Shown here piece by piece: positions 1 through 4,441 of a stretch of 6,773 nucleotides of DNA. Source of the DNA: Paracoccus denitrificans (lineage in GTDB: Bacteria > Pseudomonadota > Alphaproteobacteria > Rhodobacterales > Rhodobacteraceae); NCBI GenBank assembly GCA_005768755.1, contig VAFL01000044.1:1-6773 (forward strand), in the 5' to 3' direction. A model generated the notes under the pieces. That model ran no database searches and was not told where the DNA came from. It was given only the letters and a program-made list of their open reading frames with translations. The position numbers and the translations under genes were made by a program. Position 1 is the stretch's first letter. Every line of letters starts with the position of its first letter.

Positions 1-42
1 TTCACCGCGCTCGGCATCCCCGTCACGGAAGCCGTGGGGTGA
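1..42 (+). CDS. C-terminal end of a gene, probably an IS transposase (partial)
   Basis: The window opens in an open frame that reads FTALGIPVTEAVG and then stops with TGA. Thirteen residues cannot identify a family by themselves. About 40 bases further on there is a sequence that looks like the end of an IS5-family element. IS5-family transposase genes usually stop a few tens of bases before the terminal repeat, so a transposase C-terminus is the best guess. It could equally be the end of any other gene. Confidence 0.4.
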   Translation, partial: FTALGIPVTEAVG

Positions 43-95
43 GTCTGTCTGGGGAAAGGGGAACTCCGACCCTCAGCCGATTTGTGCAACAGAGT
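1..95. mobile_element. Right end of a probable IS5-family insertion sequence (partial)
   Basis: Read on the - strand from about base 95, the sequence begins GACTCTGTTGCACAAATC. This resembles the terminal inverted repeats of IS903-group IS5 elements, which carry a TTTGTTG-like core. A short reading frame ends about 50 bases inside this tip, which is the usual spacing. The partner terminal repeat lies outside the window, so the exact boundary and target duplication cannot be checked. Confidence 0.4.
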
Positions 96-285
96 CGCGG
101 TGGACAACCACGTTCTGGTTGAGGAAGCGCGCCGCCGCGACGTTCTCGGCATCTCTGCGCGCTCCCCGCGACGGACCTGCCGGCCCTGACCCGCTCCAAG
201 CGACGCCGGACCAAGGCGGTTCCGCAGCACGCTTGCAACCGTCCCCGGCTCGACTACGTTCATCGGGACATCACGCGAGGACAAG
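96..285. other. Intergenic region upstream of the chaperone operon
   Basis: I see no convincing gene in this stretch. Short frames exist on both strands, but they are Arg/Pro-rich and lack domain-like composition. The only signals I can point to are a possible promoter at 233-260 and the ribosome binding site GAGGA (277-281) in front of the J-domain gene. Confidence 0.5.
233..260 (+). promoter_or_regulatory. Possible promoter of the cbpA-cbpM operon
   Basis: TTGCAA (233-238) and TACGTT (255-260) are separated by 16 bases and lie 25 bases before the cbpA start. The preceding C gives CTTGCAA, which is also close to the CTTG core of heat-shock (RpoH) -35 elements. That would suit a chaperone gene, but the -10 element is not a good RpoH match. 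Assigned by eye only. Confidence 0.3.
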
Positions 286-1218
286 ATGGCGGACGATCCC
301 TATGCCGCGCTGGGGGTGCCGAAGACGGCATCGGAGGCGGACATCAAGAAGGCCTACCGGCGGATCGCCAAGACCGATCACCCGGACCTGACCGCCGACA
401 CCGCCGCGCATGACCGCTTCAAGGCCGCCTCCGCCGCCTACGACCTGCTGAAGGACCCCGAGCAGCGCGCCCGCTTCGACCGCGGAGAGATCGACGCACA
501 GGGCCAGGAACGTCCGCAGCGGCGCTACTACCGCGACTTCGCCGAGGCGGGCGACAACCCCTATCGCGGGCAGTCGAACTACGGCGATTTCTCGGACGTG
601 TTCGAGGATCTGTTCGGCGGCCGCGCCCGTCCGGGCGCCGGCGGCCCGCGCGGCTTCCAGGGCGGCGGCGCGGGCAGCTTCGACATGCGCGGGTCGGACC
701 ACCGCTACACACTCGAGGTAGACTTCATGACCGCCGCGCGGGGTGGGACCACGCGCATCACGTTGCCCGACGGGCACGCGCTGGACGTGCAGATCCCCGC
801 CGGCACCCGCGACGGCCAGACCATCCGGCTGCGCGGCAAGGGCGGTCCCGGCATGGGGAACGCCGACGCCGGCGATGCGCTGCTGACGATCACGGTGGTC
901 GACGATCCCGACTGGCGCAGGAACGGCGACGACGTGGTGACCGCGCTGCCGATCACGTTGGACGAGGCGGTGCTGGGCGGCAAGGTCGAGGCGCAGACGA
1001 TCGACGGACCTGTCATGCTGACGGTGCCCAGGGGGGCCAGCAGCGGGCAGCGCCTGCGGCTGCGGGGGCGCGGGCTGAAGCGCGCGAACGGCACGCGGGG
1101 CGACCAGCATGTCGAGCTGAAGATCGTCATGCCGCCCCGGATCGACGACGCGCTGGCCGAGTTCATCGCCAACTGGCGCGCCGACAACGCCTATGACCCG
1201 CGCCGGGGGCAGCAATGA
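286..1218 (+). CDS. cbpA: CbpA-like J-domain co-chaperone (class B DnaJ, no zinc finger)
   Basis: A 310-residue cytoplasmic co-chaperone that should stimulate the ATPase of DnaK and deliver unfolded clients. The J domain covers about residues 4-68, with the catalytic HPD triad at 32-34 and the usual helix-II basic face (IKKAYRRIAK). A Gly/Phe-rich linker follows, including DFSDVFEDLFGG (101-112). Two beta-rich C-terminal client-binding domains run from about residue 138 to 295, with PAGTRDGQTIRLRGKG and PRGASSGQRLRLRGRG as the repeated signature. The CxxCxGxG zinc-finger repeats of true DnaJ are absent, which makes it a CbpA/class B protein of normal length. The start is supported by GAGGA a few bases upstream. 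It overlaps cbpM by ATGA, so the two are co-translated. Family assignment is very secure; that it is CbpA rather than another class B J protein rests on the cbpM partner. Confidence 0.95.
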   Translation: MADDPYAALGVPKTASEADIKKAYRRIAKTDHPDLTADTAAHDRFKAASAAYDLLKDPEQRARFDRGEIDAQGQERPQRRYYRDFAEAGDNPYRGQSNYGDFSDVFEDLFGGRARPGAGGPRGFQGGGAGSFDMRGSDHRYTLEVDFMTAARGGTTRITLPDGHALDVQIPAGTRDGQTIRLRGKGGPGMGNADAGDALLTITVVDDPDWRRNGDDVVTALPITLDEAVLGGKVEAQTIDGPVMLTVPRGASSGQRLRLRGRGLKRANGTRGDQHVELKIVMPPRIDDALAEFIANWRADNAYDPRRGQQ

Positions 1219-1580
1219 CCGCACGTGCCGAACACCCGATGACCCGCGCCGAGATCCTCGAGGCGCTGCCCGACCTCACCGACGAGGAACTCGACGCCCT
1301 GATCCGGACCGGCGTTGTCCTGCCGGTCGCCTCGGCCGCGGGGCCGCTGTTCCGCGGCATCGACGTCGCGCGGCTTCGGCTGATCCTGGAGCTCGAGGAT
1401 TTCTACGCGCTCGACGGCGAGAGGCTGGCCCTGGTCATGTCGCTGATCGACCAGCTGAACGGCCTGCGCGGCGACATGCGGGCCATGCTGCAGGCCGTCG
1501 CGGCCGAGGAGCCCGAGACCCGCGCCCGCCTGCGCCGGGTGATCCGCGAGACCCGCGTGACGATCACGCGCGAGGACTGA
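1215..1580 (+). CDS. cbpM: CbpM-like chaperone modulator (MerR_2-type)
   Basis: A 121-residue protein translated from an ATG that overlaps the cbpA stop (ATGA, 1215-1218), with GGGGG at 1205-1209 as a plausible ribosome binding site. In Enterobacteria CbpM binds the J domain of CbpA and blocks its action on DnaK. Here the N-terminal half has a winged-helix-like pattern (MTRAEILEALPDLTDEELDALI, then GPLFRGIDVARLRLI), followed by the family's helical segment LELEDFYALDGERLALVMSL and a C-terminal helix rich in Arg and Glu. It is somewhat longer than the roughly 100-residue E. coli protein; a second ATG at 1239 would give a shorter form. Its last codons (ITRED, stop) lie inside a 16-bp tandem repeat, so its 3' end may be a recent product of repeat expansion. 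The match is by pattern plus gene order. Confidence 0.85.
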   Translation: MTARAEHPMTRAEILEALPDLTDEELDALIRTGVVLPVASAAGPLFRGIDVARLRLILELEDFYALDGERLALVMSLIDQLNGLRGDMRAMLQAVAAEEPETRARLRRVIRETRVTITRED

Positions 1581-1642
1581 TACGCGCGAGGACTGATACG
1601 CGCGAGGGCTGATGCGCGAGGGCTGGCGCGTGCGAGGGCTGA
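1566..1642 (+). repeat. Degenerate 16-bp tandem repeat at the 3' end of cbpM
   Basis: The unit ACGCGCGAGGACTGAT occurs exactly at 1566-1581 and 1582-1597, and with one change (A to G) at 1598-1613. Shortened or diverged copies follow at about 1614-1626 and 1627-1642. The first unit contains the last codons and TGA stop of cbpM. Because 16 is not a multiple of 3, the repeated TGA falls in a different frame each time (1578, 1594, 1610), so all three frames are closed. It fills the gap between the convergent cbpM and LacI-family genes. Confidence 0.85.
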
Positions 1643-1649
1643 GCGGCGC

Positions 1650-2672
1650 CTAGCGCGCCCGCCGGATCGTGTCGCCCGGCAGGAACGTGGGCGACAGCGC
1701 GACGATCCCGTTGTCGGGGCGTGCGTCCTTGCCCGCGACGATCCGCGCCGCGCGCCGCCCGATGTCCAGCCGCCGCGCGTCGGTCGTGGCCAGCCGCACC
1801 GGCAGCCCGTCCAGCAGGTCCACCCCGTTGAAGCCGGCGAGGCCGAGCCGCCCGGGAATGTCGAGCCCGTTCTCGCGCGCCCAGATCAGCCCGCCCGCGC
1901 CGATCACGTCGTTCGAATAGTAGAGGAAGTCCAGGTCCGGCTCGCGCGCGAGGATGCGCTGGGTCTGCTCGCGCCCCTTCGCCAGCGACGATCCGCCCTG
2001 GTAGAACTCGCGCGCGGCAAGCGGGACGCCCGCGTCCGCCAGCGCCGCCTCGAACCCGGCGAGGCGTTTGCGGGCGCGGTGATCCTCGGGCATGTGGGTG
2101 CCGATGAAGCCGATCCGGCGATAGCCCGCGCGCAGGATCTCGGCCGCCATCTCGCGCCCGGCGCGGTCGTGGCTGATGCCGACGGCGGTGTCGATCGGGT
2201 CGCCGTCGACGTCCATGATCTCGACGATCGGGATCCGGGCGTTGGCAAGCATCGCCCGCGACGCCGCGCTGTGTTCCAGCCCCGCGAGGATCACGCCGGA
2301 CGGACGCCAGCTCAGCATGTCGTAAAGCACCGCCTCCTCGCGCGCGGGGGCGTAGTTGGTGACGCCCACGACGGGCTGAAGCCCGGTATCCTCGAGCTCT
2401 GCCGAAACCCCGCCCAGCACGTCGGGAAAGACGAGGTTCGACAGCGACGGGATGACGACCGCCACCAGGTTCACGCGCTGGCTCGCCAGCCCGCCGGCGA
2501 TCTTGTTGGGGACGTAGCCCAGCGACCGCGCGGCCGTCAGCACCTTCTCGCGCGTGGCGGGCGACACGTCGCCCCGGTTCCGCAGCACCCGGCTGACCGT
2601 CATCTCGCTGACGCCGGCGGCATCGGACACGTCGCGGAGCGTCAGGGTTCGGCGGGGTCTCTGCAAGGTCAT
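1650..2672 (-). CDS. LacI-family transcriptional regulator, GntR (gluconate repressor)-like
   Basis: A 340-residue DNA-binding regulator if translation starts at the ATG at 2672. The N-terminal LacI helix-turn-helix is clear: LTLRDVSDAAGVSEMTVSRVL (about 10-30), then the hinge region YVPNKIAGGLASQ. The rest is a periplasmic-binding-protein-like effector domain beginning VNLVAVVIPSLSNLVFPDVL. The stretches MLSWRPSGVILAG, IPIVEIMD and AVGISHDRAGREMA closely resemble E. coli GntR, so a sugar acid is a reasonable ligand guess; the true ligand cannot be read from sequence. An in-frame TTG at 2738 would add 22 residues not typical of the family, and it overlaps a predicted promoter, so I prefer 2672. 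No clear ribosome binding site precedes it. No sugar catabolic or transport gene lies next to it here: it converges on cbpM and diverges from a tRNA gene. Confidence 0.93.
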   Translation of the reverse strand: MTLQRPRRTLTLRDVSDAAGVSEMTVSRVLRNRGDVSPATREKVLTAARSLGYVPNKIAGGLASQRVNLVAVVIPSLSNLVFPDVLGGVSAELEDTGLQPVVGVTNYAPAREEAVLYDMLSWRPSGVILAGLEHSAASRAMLANARIPIVEIMDVDGDPIDTAVGISHDRAGREMAAEILRAGYRRIGFIGTHMPEDHRARKRLAGFEAALADAGVPLAAREFYQGGSSLAKGREQTQRILAREPDLDFLYYSNDVIGAGGLIWARENGLDIPGRLGLAGFNGVDLLDGLPVRLATTDARRLDIGRRAARIVAGKDARPDNGIVALSPTFLPGDTIRRAR

Positions 2673-2700
2673 GCGCGCTGCCGTCGTTTCGCTTTCCCCG

Positions 2701-2729
2701 GCGTTAGCGCATGACAGCCGGACCGGCAA
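2701..2729 (-). promoter_or_regulatory. Possible promoter of the LacI-family gene
   Basis: On the - strand TTGCCG (2729-2724) and TAACGC (2706-2701) are 17 bases apart. The predicted transcript would begin near 2694, about 20 bases before the ATG at 2672. This favours 2672 over the upstream TTG as the start of the regulator. The -10 match is weak. Confidence 0.35.
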
Positions 2730-2736
2730 GCTTGCC
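2725..2736. promoter_or_regulatory. Perfect 12-bp palindrome, candidate LacI-family operator
   Basis: GGCAAGCTTGCC is a perfect palindrome lying 53-64 bases upstream of the regulator's start. It overlaps the -35 hexamers of both predicted divergent promoters (regulator and tRNA-Arg). LacI-family dimers bind palindromes of this size, although most have a central CG rather than the GC seen here. An autoregulatory operator is the natural reading, but this is inference. Confidence 0.4.
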
Positions 2737-2761
2737 AAACGCTGCGGAGACAGGCACTAAT
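2732..2761 (+). promoter_or_regulatory. Possible promoter of the tRNA-Arg gene
   Basis: TTGCCA (2732-2737, five of six consensus bases) and ACTAAT (2756-2761, four of six) are 18 bases apart. The mature tRNA starts 9 bases after the -10, which fits the short 5' leaders of many bacterial tRNA genes. Confidence 0.4.
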
Positions 2762-2769
2762 CCGGCGGC

Positions 2770-2846
2770 GGCCCCGTGGCTCAACTGGATAGAGCAGCCC
2801 CCTCCTAAGGGGCAGGTTGCAGGTTCAAGTCCTGCCGGGGTCACCA
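2770..2846 (+). tRNA. tRNA-Arg (anticodon CCT)
   Basis: A full cloverleaf folds by eye. The acceptor stem is GGCCCCG (2770-2776) with CGGGGTC (2836-2842), one G-U pair. The D arm is GCTC/GAGC. The anticodon stem is GCCCC/GGGGC around loop CTCCTAA with anticodon CCT (2804-2806). The T arm is GCAGG/CCTGC with loop TTCAAGT. The discriminator is A2843 and CCA is encoded (2844-2846). Anticodon CCU reads AGG, a rare codon in high-G+C genomes. Composition changes right after the CCA, so its 3' end is a plausible integration site for the element that follows. Confidence 0.97.
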
Positions 2847-2892
2847 TATTATCCAAAACAATCAATACATTGCAGGGGTGACCTTGCAGCTT

Positions 2893-2995
2893 CATGCAGC
2901 AGTTTGCGTGATCGGCCGGTCAGTTTCCTGCAGATTTCGAGCTTCGTCTGTACAAAACCTGTACAGATTGCTGCTCATCGCGTGCCTGCTGCATG
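2893..2995. repeat. Long-range inverted repeat in the repC leader
   Basis: CATGCAGCAG (2893-2902) and CTGCTGCATG (2986-2995) are perfect 10-base reverse complements separated by 83 bases. They enclose the TGTACA palindrome at 2947-2967. A transcript across the region could fold into one large stem-loop. Role unknown. Confidence 0.55.
2947..2967. promoter_or_regulatory. Perfect inverted repeat TCTGTACA-N5-TGTACAGA, candidate operator
   Basis: Two perfect 8-base arms (2947-2954 and 2960-2967) flank the spacer AAACC, so equivalent points of the arms lie about 13 bases apart. This is the form of a dimeric repressor site, and it lies about 160 bases upstream of repC. The regulator that would bind it is not identifiable in this window. 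Confidence 0.5.
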
Positions 2996-3006
2996 GTGCC
3001 GGCCAA

Positions 3007-3072
3007 ATGAAAACCCCGGTTCGGCGGCAACCGAAACCGGGGTCAAGGTTCATGTGAAAGCATCCAACTTTC
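3007..3072 (-). ncRNA. Candidate countertranscribed (antisense) RNA controlling repC
   Basis: On the - strand, opposite the repC leader, a promoter-like pair TGGACG (3108-3103) and TATAAG (3084-3079) is separated by 18 bases; TATAAG matches five of six -10 bases. Transcription would start near 3072 and end at a strong hairpin plus T-run at about 3007-3012, giving an RNA of roughly 65 nt. Small antisense RNAs of about this size and form, whose single stem-loop doubles as the terminator, lie just upstream of repC in repABC plasmids (incA/ctRNA) and limit RepC synthesis. Position, strand and size all fit. Both ends are predicted by eye. Confidence 0.6.
3013..3043 (-). terminator. Rho-independent terminator on the - strand (end of the antisense RNA)
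   Basis: ACCCCGGTT (3013-3021) pairs perfectly with AACCGGGGT (3035-3043). Inside, CGG (3022-3024) pairs with CCG (3031-3033), leaving A3034 bulged and a six-base loop. Read on the - strand the stem runs straight into TTTTCATTT; read on the + strand there is no T-run. The terminator therefore serves - strand transcription. Confidence 0.65.
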
Positions 3073-3078
3073 CCATTG

Positions 3079-3108
3079 CTTATATCATCTCCAAAGAGAT
3101 GCCGTCCA
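3079..3108 (-). promoter_or_regulatory. Promoter of the candidate antisense RNA
   Basis: On the - strand the -35-like TGGACG (3108-3103) and the near-consensus -10 TATAAG (3084-3079) are 18 bases apart, pointing away from repC toward the terminator at 3043-3013. Confidence 0.5.
3086..3101 (+). promoter_or_regulatory. Small stem-loop just before the repC ribosome binding site
   Basis: CATCTC (3086-3091) and GAGATG (3096-3101) form a perfect 6-bp stem with loop CAAA. It ends 12 bases before the repC ribosome binding site (AGAGG, 3113-3117). In repABC leaders, alternative folds set by the antisense RNA decide whether repC is expressed; this hairpin could be one of them. Confidence 0.4.
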
Positions 3109-3124
3109 GAAAAGAGGTGCTGTC

Positions 3125-4225
3125 ATGACGCAGCATCTTACGCACTGCGGCCTTCCTGAGGGCATGACGCGCTGGCAGTTCTTTGGAATGATCGAAAGCG
3201 CTCGGCGCCAGCTCGGTCTCAGCAAGGGCGCAATCGCCTATCTGAAGGTCGCGATCTCCAACACTATGGAGGAGGATTTTCTCGCAGGCCGGATTTGCAG
3301 CTTCTGGACGTCGGTCACGAAGATTGCTGCGCAGGCCGGACTGGACAGGCGGCAGGTGGCACGCATTGAGGTTGAGTTGGTTGAGCGCGGGCTGCTGTCG
3401 AAATCAGCTTCCGACCACAGCCGTCGCGGCGGTTCACGCAGAGGCGGCAAGATTGGTCACGAATTCGGAATTAATCTTGCGCCCCTAATTGCACGCGCTG
3501 CCGACGTTAAAGCCGCCGCGCGCAAGGCAGCATTTGAAGAGGAAGAAGCAGAACGGCTGCGCACCCAGATCAGAAAGCTGTTCGGTGACATCCGAAGGCT
3601 TGGTTTGGACCGTGCTATGGAGGCCGCAGAGGGTATTCTTCCCAATCGTCGCCCTTCGACGGTCCAGAGCTTTGAGCGACTGAAGCGTATCGCGTCCTCA
3701 CTTGAAGCTGTCTGGGCAGATTTTTCCGGGGAAATCAGTAGGGGTGAAAAGTCCCACCAGTGCGACATTTCACCCCCACCCAATACATCTAAGGAGATTA
3801 TCAACAAAACCTGTAGGGCTGGGAAACGGCTCGATGTGCCTCGGGCGCGCACAACGCCAGAACAGGCTGCGCTCTTGGCGAGCAAGTCGTTGCAAGAGAT
3901 CATCGAATTCTACTGGAATGCTGTCGACAATCGTGGCCCGCTCAGCTGGCGAGTGATCCAGATGGCTGCAAGGGAGCGCGCCCATCAGCTGGGCATCAGC
4001 TCCGGTATCTGGCAACGTCAATCTGACTTGATCGGAGAAGATAGGGCCGCGCTCTGCATTCTAATCGCGGACCGGAACAGCGAGCGCCGAGATGGCTATC
4101 GCGCTCGGGAGGCCGCCGCTGCATTCATTGGAATGGCACGATTCGAAGCTCGCCAGGGTGCAGTCATTAATAGCCTGCTCGGCGAGCTCGCTGACTATAC
4201 GAGAGGGCTAAATCACGTTGTGTGA
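3125..4225 (+). CDS. repC: RepC-like plasmid replication initiator (stand-alone)
   Basis: A 366-residue initiator of the alphaproteobacterial RepC family. The start ATG follows AGAGG (3113-3117) at good spacing. Residues about 17-105 form the winged-helix DNA-binding region (WQFFGMIESARRQLGLS; VTKIAAQAGLDRRQVARIE), followed by the RepC hallmark FGINLAPLIARA (114-125) and a charged helix. After a low-complexity linker (about 200-235) comes the C-terminal RepC domain at 273-352, with LSWRVIQMAARERAHQLGIS, the IW, IGEDRAA and GYRA positions and a SLLGEL end. RepC usually has about 400 residues and follows repA and repB. Neither partition gene is present here, which recalls the lone RepC' replicon described on Paracoccus plasmid pTAV1. 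Expression is probably limited by the antisense RNA upstream. Base composition is lower in G+C than the chromosomal-type genes to the left. Family assignment is from motifs. Confidence 0.87.
   Translation: MTQHLTHCGLPEGMTRWQFFGMIESARRQLGLSKGAIAYLKVAISNTMEEDFLAGRICSFWTSVTKIAAQAGLDRRQVARIEVELVERGLLSKSASDHSRRGGSRRGGKIGHEFGINLAPLIARAADVKAAARKAAFEEEEAERLRTQIRKLFGDIRRLGLDRAMEAAEGILPNRRPSTVQSFERLKRIASSLEAVWADFSGEISRGEKSHQCDISPPPNTSKEIINKTCRAGKRLDVPRARTTPEQAALLASKSLQEIIEFYWNAVDNRGPLSWRVIQMAARERAHQLGISSGIWQRQSDLIGEDRAALCILIADRNSERRDGYRAREAAAAFIGMARFEARQGAVINSLLGELADYTRGLNHVV
3741..3815. other. Candidate replication origin (oriV) inside repC
   Basis: GGGGTGAAAAGTC (3741-3753) and GACATTTCACCCC (3764-3776) are 13-base inverted repeats with one mismatch around a 10-base spacer. 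They are followed by an A+T-rich run (about 3779-3815). They fall in the linker between the two RepC domains, where the protein sequence is least constrained. In repABC plasmids such as pTiR10 the origin lies within repC, in an A+T-rich stretch with an imperfect dyad bound by RepC. The match in place and form is good; function is inferred. Confidence 0.6.
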
Positions 4226-4295
4226 CGTTCCCACAGACCCATTTCGCAACCGCAGACCGCGCGCCTACCCAGTGGCTGGCGCGGGCTGGGGGTGC

Positions 4296-4343
4296 AGCCG
4301 CCATCGGCGGCTTCGATCCGTTACGGATCGGCGGCGCAGCCGC
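4296..4343. repeat. Three back-to-back perfect hairpins with 3-base loops
   Basis: Hairpin 1 is AGCCGCC-ATC-GGCGGCT (4296-4312), hairpin 2 is CGATCCG-TTA-CGGATCG (4314-4330), and hairpin 3 is GCGGC-GCA-GCCGC (4331-4343). They are separated by one base and by none. None is followed by a T-run on the + strand, so simple termination is unlikely. GCAGCCGC occurs at 4294-4301 and again at 4336-4343, and ATCGGCGGC at 4303-4311 and 4327-4335, so the region can also refold between hairpins 1 and 3. Confidence 0.8.
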
Positions 4344-4388
4344 ATGGCTGGTTCCAAGGGCGCAGCGTCTTGGCCGACATGTTGCTTG

Positions 4389-4418
4389 CAACGTTATAGT
4401 CGGACAGTACAACGTTAT
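4389..4418 (+). promoter_or_regulatory. 9-bp direct repeats CAACGTTAT spaced 21 bp, upstream of mob
   Basis: CAACGTTAT occurs at 4389-4397 and 4410-4418. The 21-base pitch is two helical turns, placing both copies on one DNA face, and the second copy ends 23 bases before the relaxase ATG. This suggests a regulator or relaxase binding site over the mob promoter. TATAGT (4395-4400) is a possible -10 element, with only a weak TTGGCC upstream. Confidence 0.45.
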
Positions 4419-4441
4419 GCCTATCGCTTTCGAAGCCGCAG

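Larger units (their letters stand above)
4226..4441. other. repC-mob intergenic region, candidate oriT zone
   Basis: A gap of about 216 bases between the repC stop and the relaxase start. It holds three contiguous perfect hairpins (4296-4343) and a pair of direct repeats (4389-4418). Relaxases commonly nick at an oriT upstream of their own gene, so this is where oriT is expected. I do not recognise a known nic sequence. Confidence 0.4.

Noticed and set aside
23..238. Small - strand frame across the left IS end and intergenic DNA
   Set aside because: Arg/Pro-rich, crosses the putative IS boundary, and shows no recognisable motif.
271..1224. Long open frame on the - strand opposite cbpA
   Set aside because: It is a mirror frame of a G+C-rich gene. 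The + strand product has unmistakable J-domain and CTD motifs, whereas the - strand product is Arg/Val/Ala-rich without a domain.
1566..1642. CRISPR-like array
   Set aside because: Units of 16 bases are directly adjacent with no unique spacers, so this is a simple tandem repeat.
2673..2738. Extended start (TTG at 2738) for the LacI-family gene
   Set aside because: The extra 22 residues precede the normal start of LacI-type helix-turn-helix proteins, and the region holds a predicted promoter and palindrome.
2839..2883. GGTCACC (2839-2845) and GGTGACC (2877-2883) as att arms
   Set aside because: A 7-base inverted match near a tRNA end is weak evidence; att duplications should be direct repeats and the partner would lie outside the window.
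2817..3128. Open frame from inside the tRNA to the repC start
   Set aside because: It begins within the tRNA gene and crosses all leader repeats and the antisense-RNA terminator. No domain-like features or ribosome binding site.
3457..3903. - strand frame opposite repC
   Set aside because: Shadow of repC. The + strand product carries the RepC hallmarks and a good ribosome binding site.
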